Source: an uncultured Duncaniella sp. (GTDB lineage Bacteria; Bacteroidota; Bacteroidia; Bacteroidales; Muribaculaceae). From it: a stretch of 49,035 nucleotides of DNA. Position numbers and translations under genes: made by a program. How positions within the stretch are numbered: the stretch's first letter is position 1; each line of letters opens with the position of its first letter. This document shows positions 43,277 to 49,035 of this stretch, piece by piece. The DNA is taken from contig CAJURI010000011.1 of NCBI GenBank assembly GCA_910588795.1, positions 1 to 49,035 on the forward strand. Direction: 5' to 3'. The notes below the pieces were generated by a model. It saw only the letters and a list, made by a program, of their open reading frames with translations. It did not search any database and was not told the DNA's origin.

Positions 43277-43310
43277 TGTAGATTTGACTGATTTTGGTTA
43301 GATGTAAGAT

Positions 43311-45350
43311 TTACTTATATCCATACTTATTCACATACTTACCCTGGGAGTAAGTGATTATCGAGCGGGGTATAGGAAGTATGTAACGCACCGGGGGGAG
43401 TTCATCAACCGTAGGGAATGACGAGGGAGAAGGTGCGGCCTCATAATTTCCATTACGGTTTATGAGAATAGTGGATGTGCGGGGATCATAATAGATGTAG
43501 CCGCGAAGAGAGTAACAGAAATGAGCCGTCGGACACCCCAAATCAGAGTTTAACCAGTTCATGAAGTCAGCTCGGGCCACCTTGTCCTTGCCGTTAGGCT
43601 TGAGATCCTGGGGCTTGCCTTTATTCCACTCTGACGGCTGGGAATACGGATTAACTATATAGACCACATTCATGTTGCCTGACTGATTGGGGAACGATTT
43701 GGCTGTCGGGAAATTCGGGAAGGACGCGTCAGGAGCGCGGTTGGGGATGTTGTCCTGATAGTAGATGGAGAACACAAGTTTCTTGGAGTATGCATCCGTA
43801 TCACCGAAATCATATGCCCCGACGTAATCGGCATACTGACCGTTGGCCTCGGCTGCATTGAAATAACGTAGGAATGTCCAGTAGGTGCTCTGTCCGAGAA
43901 GATTGTTACGCACGAGATCGCGCCAGCGCATATTCTCTCCGGCAAACTCGAGACGACGCTCATCAAGAACCGCCTTAAGGAAATCCTCGGGAGAGGTCTC
44001 TGTGACAGTCGAGCTGAGGGTTGAGCCGCGGTAAGCGCGTGCACGCACCATCTCGACACGCTGTTTTGCCTTATCGGTGACAGTTCCGGTGTAGCCTAAC
44101 TCTGCTTCAGCCGACATAAGAAGCACATCGGCATAGCGCATATAGGGGAAGTTGATGCCGGTATTCCCTTCGGTGGTGGATCCGAGGCCACTCTTGTTCC
44201 AGAGCTTGGACCACTTGCCGTTGTAGAATGTCCTGCCGTTATTGAACTTGGCCTGCCCTACCTGATTGTAGCCGAACCACTGGTTCACATAGTCACGGCG
44301 CACGTCACCTTCCTTGAAGAACAGACGGTAAAGTGCATTCAACTGCGCGGAGCTGGATGCCTTGCCCCAGGCATGAGGAGTAGATCCTTCGGAATTGTCC
44401 ATCTTCGGGCCATGGATATAGCCTATGCTGCCGGTTGACTCCTTGCCGAAAGGTATCTCGAATATCACATCGTCGTTGGTCGCGCTTGCCTCAAGATTAC
44501 ACTCATCCACGAACACCTGATGATAATCCTTGCTAAGCGAGTGGTTGGTCCTCACCACAACCGAGTCGCAATACTCGGCCGCGGTCTTGTAATAGTCCTT
44601 CCAGTTGGCCACACGGTCCATTTTGCCGTAGGTGTCACCCTCGGGCTTCAGATACCAGCCGCCGGCGGTCATGGCAAGGCGGGCTATCATTGCCCAGGCC
44701 ATGTCCTTGCTTATTCGCTCTGCGCGGTCACTGAACGAGTTGTCCGACGAAAGCGACATCTTGGGTGCTATGGCCTTGAGATCGGCTATGAGGTCATCGA
44801 GTATCTTGTGACGCTCTTCCACGTCATACACCGGATTCTCCACCACATATGACGGTTCAAGCGAGTAAGGCACGTCGCCCCAGTACCATATGAGGTCATG
44901 ATAGAAGATGGCGCGGAGCACCTTCACTTCGCCGAGCATCTGCATGAGTTCCTTGTCGCTCTCATCATATATGTCGGAATGACGTATGCCGTAATCGAGC
45001 ATATTGGCACGCTCTACGCCCTGATACAAGGCATCCCATGCCTTCTTTACGTCACTCGCGTCAGGATTGCACTCAAATCGCTGGTATGCTGAAGGGAGTT
45101 CAAATTCATTGTCATAAATCTTGAACTCTACATCCGTGTTGTAGCAGAACTTGTCAAGAAATGCAGAGCCGTAGGTGTTGCCGCTCAGGAGCGCGGCATA
45201 CACGCCGTTGAGGGCCCTGTTCATCTCCAGCTTGTCGGTGTAGACGTACTCGGGCGGAAGCTTGGAGGGGGCGTCCACATCCAGATAGTCGGAGCAGGAT
45301 GCGAGCGAGAGGCACGCAATGCCGGCTAAAAGTATATTGTGAAGTTTCAT
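43311..45350 (-). CDS. susD: SusD/RagB-family nutrient-binding lipoprotein
   Basis: The surface lid that binds oligosaccharide over its SusC partner. The 679-residue lipoprotein has its cysteine at residue 19 (LASCSDYLDVD, a classic SusD start). Helical TPR-like regions include ALNGVYAALLSGNTYG, EVKVLRAIFYHDLIWYWGDVPYS and MAWAMIARLAMTAGGWY. The C-terminal signature VLDERRLEFAGENMRWRDLVRN is diagnostic. It is longer than most SusD proteins (about 500-600 residues). It lies 43 bases after susC. The neighbouring enzymes point to a pectic ligand. The symbol is used in the homologue sense. Confidence 0.94.
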   Translation of the reverse strand: MKLHNILLAGIACLSLASCSDYLDVDAPSKLPPEYVYTDKLEMNRALNGVYAALLSGNTYGSAFLDKFCYNTDVEFKIYDNEFELPSAYQRFECNPDASDVKKAWDALYQGVERANMLDYGIRHSDIYDESDKELMQMLGEVKVLRAIFYHDLIWYWGDVPYSLEPSYVVENPVYDVEERHKILDDLIADLKAIAPKMSLSSDNSFSDRAERISKDMAWAMIARLAMTAGGWYLKPEGDTYGKMDRVANWKDYYKTAAEYCDSVVVRTNHSLSKDYHQVFVDECNLEASATNDDVIFEIPFGKESTGSIGYIHGPKMDNSEGSTPHAWGKASSSAQLNALYRLFFKEGDVRRDYVNQWFGYNQVGQAKFNNGRTFYNGKWSKLWNKSGLGSTTEGNTGINFPYMRYADVLLMSAEAELGYTGTVTDKAKQRVEMVRARAYRGSTLSSTVTETSPEDFLKAVLDERRLEFAGENMRWRDLVRNNLLGQSTYWTFLRYFNAAEANGQYADYVGAYDFGDTDAYSKKLVFSIYYQDNIPNRAPDASFPNFPTAKSFPNQSGNMNVVYIVNPYSQPSEWNKGKPQDLKPNGKDKVARADFMNWLNSDLGCPTAHFCYSLRGYIYYDPRTSTILINRNGNYEAAPSPSSFPTVDELPPVRYILPIPRSIITYSQGKYVNKYGYK

Positions 45351-45393
45351 TGTTATTCTTACTGGGAATAATATGGTATTGTAATGAGGTTGG

Positions 45394-48300
45394 TTAGAAG
45401 GAGAGGTTTATGCCGAGCACGTAGCTGCGCGAACGCGGGTAGCGGTTCATGTCGAACGACGGGGTGAGGCCGCTCTGTATGTCTACCTCGGGGTCAAAAC
45501 CTGAGTAGTTGGTTATGATGAAGGGGTTGGTTACAGAGGCGTAGAAGCGACACTTGCTCATGCCGGCCTTCTTGATGAGGTTCTGCGGCATGGTGTAGCC
45601 CACGGTTATGTCGGTGCAGCGCAGGAAGGATCCGTCCTCCACGAAGCAGCTTGCTGTGACATCCTTGTTCCAGTCCATCGGGTTCCAGTTGGTCTGCCCT
45701 TCGTTCATCTCGAGATAGTGGTCGAATGCGCCGAGTATCCAGTAGTTCCCGTAGTAGCACTCCGATCCCTCTGCATAACGCCAGCGGTCATTGTACTTGC
45801 TTAGCACATTGTAGAACTTGTTCTCATTGTCAATCGATGAAGAGAGATACATCGATGTGGCGTTGTACACGTCAAAGTCAAGGAAGTAAGTGAAGTTGGC
45901 TGTAAAGTCAAAGTTCTTGTACTGTCCGGAGAGGCCGAAACCGCCCTGTAGCTTGGGAGTAGTACGGCCTATCACCACGCGGTCCTCGTCGTCGATCACG
46001 CCGTCGCCGTTCTGGTCCTTGAACTTGGGCTTGCCGGGAAGAGTGGCCTTGCCTGACTGTGAATCCTTGAAGATATTGTTCATGTTCACAGGTATCTGTT
46101 TGCCGTCCTCACCGATCTTGGGCTCGAATGTGGAGGATGCCACGTTGTAGTTGAACTCGTCCACTGAATAGAGTCCGTCATACTGGAATCCGTAGATGAG
46201 GCCTACCTCGCCGCCCACTTCGAGACGATAGTTGTAGCCGCCGTCCTTTGAACGCTTGTGGGTGTCATAGAGATACATGGCGTCGCCGTTGAGCTTGTCG
46301 ACCTTCATCTTGTTGGCTCCGAGATTGAAGCTTGCTGAGAGCACATAGTCCTTGCCGCGGAGTATGTCGCCGTTGACCGATACTTCGAAGCCGCGGTTGG
46401 TCACCTGGCCGATGTTGCGGTACTGCCACTGATAGCCTACGGTCGAGAGGATGTCGGCCTTGTAGATAAGGTCGGAGGTGGTGTTCCAGTAGTACTCGGG
46501 GGTGATGCGCAGACGGTTGTCGAAGAGTGCGATGTCAAACGCAAAGTTCCTTGTAAGGGTTGTCTCCCACTTCAGTCCGGGGTTGGGGAGGTAATCGGCG
46601 GGGCCGTACCACAGTTCGCCGTCGGGGGTCACTTCGCCGAATGCGGGACCGCCCTCGGTCTTGGTGGCATAGAGGTAACGCCACATGTCGGCGTCGATAT
46701 TGTTGTTACCTGCCTTACCGATGGCTGCGCGGAACTTGAGTTCGTTGAGCCATGTATAGTCCTTGAGGAAGTTCTCTTCAGAGAGCACCCATGCCGCGGA
46801 CACGGAGGGGAAGTAGCCCCACTGGTGACCGGGAGCAAACATCGAGCTGCCGTCGGCGCGGAATGTGGCCGAGAAGAGATACTTGTGGTCGAAGTTGTAG
46901 TTGAGCTGTCCGAAGTAGGAGGTAGTGCGGATCGCGGTGCCCTTCTCCGACGATGACTGGTAGGGTGTGCCGAGGCTCATGTTGTCGAGAGCCTTGTCGG
47001 CCGAGATATTGTCGGGGAAGTAGCGGTTCTTCTGCATGGTCTTCTCCATCTGCTTGTGGTAGAGCTCGAAGCCGGCAAGCGCGTAGAAGTTGTGCTTGTC
47101 GTTGATCGACCAGTCATACGATGCAGTGGTGGTCCATGTGTAGGAGTTGGTCTGCTGCTTCTCTATCTGGGCAACAGGCTTGGAGTTGTACTTCTTTCCC
47201 TCCGAGGTCAGACGGCCCCAGAAACGCTTGTCGTCCTTGAACTGTATGGAGTACACGCCCTCGGTGCGGAGGTTGAGGCCGCTGATGGGCTTCCATTCGA
47301 GCGATGCCTGGTTCACGAACGTGTAGGCATGCTTCTTGCGGACATTGGTCTGGATGTCGGCAACAGGGTTGGTGTACTGGAAGATCGCTTCCTGGTCGGG
47401 GTCAACAGTATCCTCGTCCCAGAACGCGCCGAACTCGCGGATACCGTTGGTGGGACGGTAGCGGAGCACATCGATGATGCCGCCCGAGCCGATGTTGTCA
47501 CCGCCGGCACCTTCGTCGCGGCGATACGACATCTTGGGGTTGTACTGCAGTGTAAGGTTAGGAAGGATCTTGGTCTGCAGCTTGGTGTGTATGTTGGTGC
47601 GGCGCACGCCCGATCCCATGATCACACCGCGGTCATCGCTCTGTGTGATGGAGATGTTGTAGCGGGTCTTCTCGTTGCCGCCGCCTATGGAGAGGTTAGT
47701 AGAGTAGGAGAAGGGGTTGTTGCCCATCACCTCTTCCTGCCAGTCATGGCTCGGAGCCTGATGGTACAGGTCCATGTCCTGGGGGTTGCCGAAGTTGTAG
47801 CGGAACTTGCGGGTCTGAGAGTTACGGGTGGAGTGGCCTGTAGCGTAGTCCCACTGGTAGTTGACGAAGTCATAGGCGTCCATGAGGTCCATCTTCTTGG
47901 ATATGTGGCTGATCGAGCCCTGGGCGTTGAAGTTGACCTGGGTCTTCCCTTCGGCCGCGCTCTTGGTGGTCACGATCACTACGCCGTTGCCGCCCTTGGC
48001 ACCGTAGATGGCTGTCAGGGAGGCATCCTTGAGGATGTCAATCGATTGAATATCAGAGGGGGGGATGTCGTTTATGTTGTCGGTCTGGAATCCGTCGACA
48101 ATGTAGAGAGGGTCATTGGACTGGGTCACGGATGTCGCACCGCGCACGCGGATGTTGATGTCCGCGCCGGGCTGTCCGTCGACTGTGGTCACCTGAACGC
48201 CGGCCACCTTGCCCTGAAGGGCAACCGCGGCCGAGGTCACGGGCACTGCGGCGAGCTTGACGCCCGACACCGAACCCACGGAGCCGGTGAGGTCGCGGCG

Positions 48301-48696
48301 GGCACGCGTGCCGCCGTAGCCGATCACGACAACCTCCTCAAGAGCCTCGGAGTCCTCGAGGAGCACAACTTTGATCTCTGTCTGGCCGTTGACCTCGATG
48401 GTCTGGGCCTTGTAGCCGATGTAGGACACATGCAGCTTGGCGTTGGGGGCGCACTTGAGCGTGAACTTGCCGTCGAAGTCGGTGGCCACGCCGTCCTTGG
48501 ATCCGTCGACAAGCACGGTCGCGCCTATCATGGGTTCGCCTGCGCTGTCCTCGACAACACCGTTGACTGTGATGTTCTGGGCCCGTGCGGGCAGACCGAC
48601 GCAGAGCACCAGCAGAAGGAGCATTGCTTTCCAGTGCGTTGCAAAGGAAATCCGCCGTAGCCGCATAGAGCTACAGCCTGTGTTTAAGTCTTTCAT
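45394..48696 (-). CDS. susC: SusC/RagA-family TonB-dependent outer-membrane transporter
   Basis: The outer-membrane channel that imports oligosaccharides with TonB energy. The 1100-residue protein has a signal peptide after a charged N-terminus (cleavage near LPARA-Q), an N-terminal carboxypeptidase-regulatory-like domain (VNGVVEDSAGEPMIGATVLV), then the plug with EEVVVIGYG and the SusC hallmark DPLYIVDGF to DIQSIDILKDASLTAIYGAKG. The barrel fills the rest and ends in the aromatic YVLGINLSF. An alternative ATG at 48666 would shorten the leader. It is the first gene of the susC-susD-beta-helix operon; an IS-like fragment lies about 140 bases upstream. Confidence 0.96.
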   Translation of the reverse strand: MKDLNTGCSSMRLRRISFATHWKAMLLLLVLCVGLPARAQNITVNGVVEDSAGEPMIGATVLVDGSKDGVATDFDGKFTLKCAPNAKLHVSYIGYKAQTIEVNGQTEIKVVLLEDSEALEEVVVIGYGGTRARRDLTGSVGSVSGVKLAAVPVTSAAVALQGKVAGVQVTTVDGQPGADINIRVRGATSVTQSNDPLYIVDGFQTDNINDIPPSDIQSIDILKDASLTAIYGAKGGNGVVIVTTKSAAEGKTQVNFNAQGSISHISKKMDLMDAYDFVNYQWDYATGHSTRNSQTRKFRYNFGNPQDMDLYHQAPSHDWQEEVMGNNPFSYSTNLSIGGGNEKTRYNISITQSDDRGVIMGSGVRRTNIHTKLQTKILPNLTLQYNPKMSYRRDEGAGGDNIGSGGIIDVLRYRPTNGIREFGAFWDEDTVDPDQEAIFQYTNPVADIQTNVRKKHAYTFVNQASLEWKPISGLNLRTEGVYSIQFKDDKRFWGRLTSEGKKYNSKPVAQIEKQQTNSYTWTTTASYDWSINDKHNFYALAGFELYHKQMEKTMQKNRYFPDNISADKALDNMSLGTPYQSSSEKGTAIRTTSYFGQLNYNFDHKYLFSATFRADGSSMFAPGHQWGYFPSVSAAWVLSEENFLKDYTWLNELKFRAAIGKAGNNNIDADMWRYLYATKTEGGPAFGEVTPDGELWYGPADYLPNPGLKWETTLTRNFAFDIALFDNRLRITPEYYWNTTSDLIYKADILSTVGYQWQYRNIGQVTNRGFEVSVNGDILRGKDYVLSASFNLGANKMKVDKLNGDAMYLYDTHKRSKDGGYNYRLEVGGEVGLIYGFQYDGLYSVDEFNYNVASSTFEPKIGEDGKQIPVNMNNIFKDSQSGKATLPGKPKFKDQNGDGVIDDEDRVVIGRTTPKLQGGFGLSGQYKNFDFTANFTYFLDFDVYNATSMYLSSSIDNENKFYNVLSKYNDRWRYAEGSECYYGNYWILGAFDHYLEMNEGQTNWNPMDWNKDVTASCFVEDGSFLRCTDITVGYTMPQNLIKKAGMSKCRFYASVTNPFIITNYSGFDPEVDIQSGLTPSFDMNRYPRSRSYVLGINLSF

Positions 48697-48832
48697 GTAA
48701 ATTGGTTAGTTGATAAATAAGAATTGTTTCATGCAAATGTTTTCGTGTAAGAAGAGAGTGCTACTTGGTTTTCATTGTTATTGTTATATACCTTAATTCC
48801 GCAACACTATAATTTAACTTTATTTATAAGTT

Positions 48833-48857
48833 CCTGAGCAACAAAAAGTTGCCCAGG
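48833..48857. other. Hairpin at the edge of the IS-like fragment
   Basis: cctgagcaac (48833-48842) and gttgcccagg (48848-48857) pair around an aaaaa loop. The single A-C mismatch on the plus strand becomes a G-U pair in minus-strand RNA, so the stem is complete in a transcript running toward susC. IS ends often carry such hairpins. Confidence 0.6.
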
Positions 48858-48858
48858 A

Positions 48859-48936
48859 TTTTGCCATGTCAGAATTTTCACTTATCTTAGTGTTGCAAAA
48901 AGAAAACAAGCAAAACTCTAATATGACATGGCAAAA
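48859..48936. repeat. 13-base inverted repeat across the IS-like start codon
   Basis: ttttgccatgtca (48859-48871) and tgacatggcaaaa (48924-48936) are perfectly complementary. The right arm covers the ATG at 48928. In plus-strand RNA this would fold the start codon into a stem, a layout suited to keeping transposase translation low. Confidence 0.75.
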
Positions 48937-49014
48937 ATACAAATTAAATCTGAGAAACTCACACCTTTTGGAGGAATTTTTGGCACAAGCCGAAATCCCG
49001 GTGCATGGATTTAG
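48928..49014 (+). pseudogene. Transposase N-terminus fragment, IS1380-like
   Basis: ATG at 48928 reads MAKIQIKSEKLTPFGGIF and then diverges to GTSRNPGAWI before a stop at 49012-49014. From memory, the first 18 residues are the standard N-terminus of Bacteroidales IS1380 transposases, which continue for about 400 residues. The last ten do not fit, so a deletion or junction lies near 48982. It cannot encode a working enzyme. Confidence 0.55.
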
Positions 49015-49024
49015 GGAAAAGTGT

Positions 49025-49032
49025 TAAATTTG
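49025..49032 (+). promoter_or_regulatory. -7 element facing out of the window
   Basis: TAAATTTG, a full TAnnTTTG match, at the extreme right edge on the plus strand. It suggests a gene transcribed rightward, divergent from susC, begins just past the window. It could also be part of the IS-like end. Confidence 0.4.
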
Positions 49033-49035
49033 CGT

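Larger units (their letters stand above)
48833..49035 (+). mobile_element. Probable 5' end of an IS1380-type element, truncated or internally deleted
   Basis: The hairpin, the inverted repeat and the short reading frame at 48928 (see next entries) together look like the left end and transposase start of Bacteroidales IS1380-family elements as I remember them. The reading frame stops at 49014 after 28 codons, so no active transposase can be made from what is visible. Either the element is a decayed fragment, or an internally deleted copy whose right end lies at the window edge. The left boundary is a guess. Confidence 0.5.

Noticed and set aside
47056..48660. A 534-codon plus-strand frame opposite susC
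   Set aside because: It is antisense to the conserved plug and barrel of SusC and rich in Val/Gly/Asp repeats typical of shadow frames.
48730..48745. A firm susC promoter at AACATTTG
   Set aside because: It misses the first T of TAnnTTTG and no -33 box was seen; it is mentioned only as a weak candidate.

Overview
The window looks like chromosome from a Bacteroidota species of the order Bacteroidales, plausibly Muribaculaceae. The signs are a SusC/SusD pair, many surface lipoproteins, GC-rich genes separated by AT-rich gaps, and repeated matches to the Bacteroidota -7 promoter element TAnnTTTG upstream of genes. No rRNA, tRNA, CRISPR array or prophage was seen. Family calls come from motifs read by eye; no database search was run.

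Layout. (1) 352-3831, minus strand: serC and serA (first two steps of serine synthesis from 3-phosphoglycerate) and the upstream rarA ATPase gene. (2) 4076-7127, plus: a small membrane protein, a PstS-like lipoprotein and an exported TPR protein. (3) 7255-11457, plus: acyl-CoA synthetase, hotdog thioesterase, dprA and a nucleoside phosphorylase, ending at a strong bidirectional terminator. (4) 11610-18677, minus: a DUF1573-DUF1573-MeaB operon, a small lipoprotein, a 1059-residue surface lipoprotein with a collagen-like stretch, and a small XRE-type regulator. (5) 19190-26218, plus: Na/Pi cotransporter, DUF389 membrane protein, glycosyltransferase, NAD-dependent epimerase, small membrane protein, aroQ and an O-methyltransferase. 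(6) 26456-28382, minus: gdhA and an 8-cysteine ferredoxin.

(7) 28483-48696, minus, is the accessory centrepiece: a pectin/galacturonate utilisation locus. One operon encodes SusC, SusD and a beta-helix lipoprotein (outer-membrane capture). A second encodes a GH28-GH105 fusion, a GH43, a CE8 pectinesterase, then UxaB, UxaA, UxaC and a hexuronate MFS transporter. The logic is demethylesterification, depolymerisation, release of galacturonate, import, and conversion through tagaturonate and altronate to 2-keto-3-deoxygluconate. KDG kinase and aldolase, a pectate lyase and a dedicated regulator are not visible here. Between the two operons sits an AT-rich MntA/HepT toxin-antitoxin pair, probably acquired.

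(8) The right edge (about 48830-49035), upstream of susC, carries what looks like the 5' end of an IS1380-type insertion sequence whose reading frame stops after 28 codons.

The least explained items are the structured 18678-19189 gap, the IS-like fragment at the susC upstream region, the fusion enzyme with no lyase partner, the toxin-antitoxin pair inside the pectin locus, and a SerA lacking the usual catalytic histidine.
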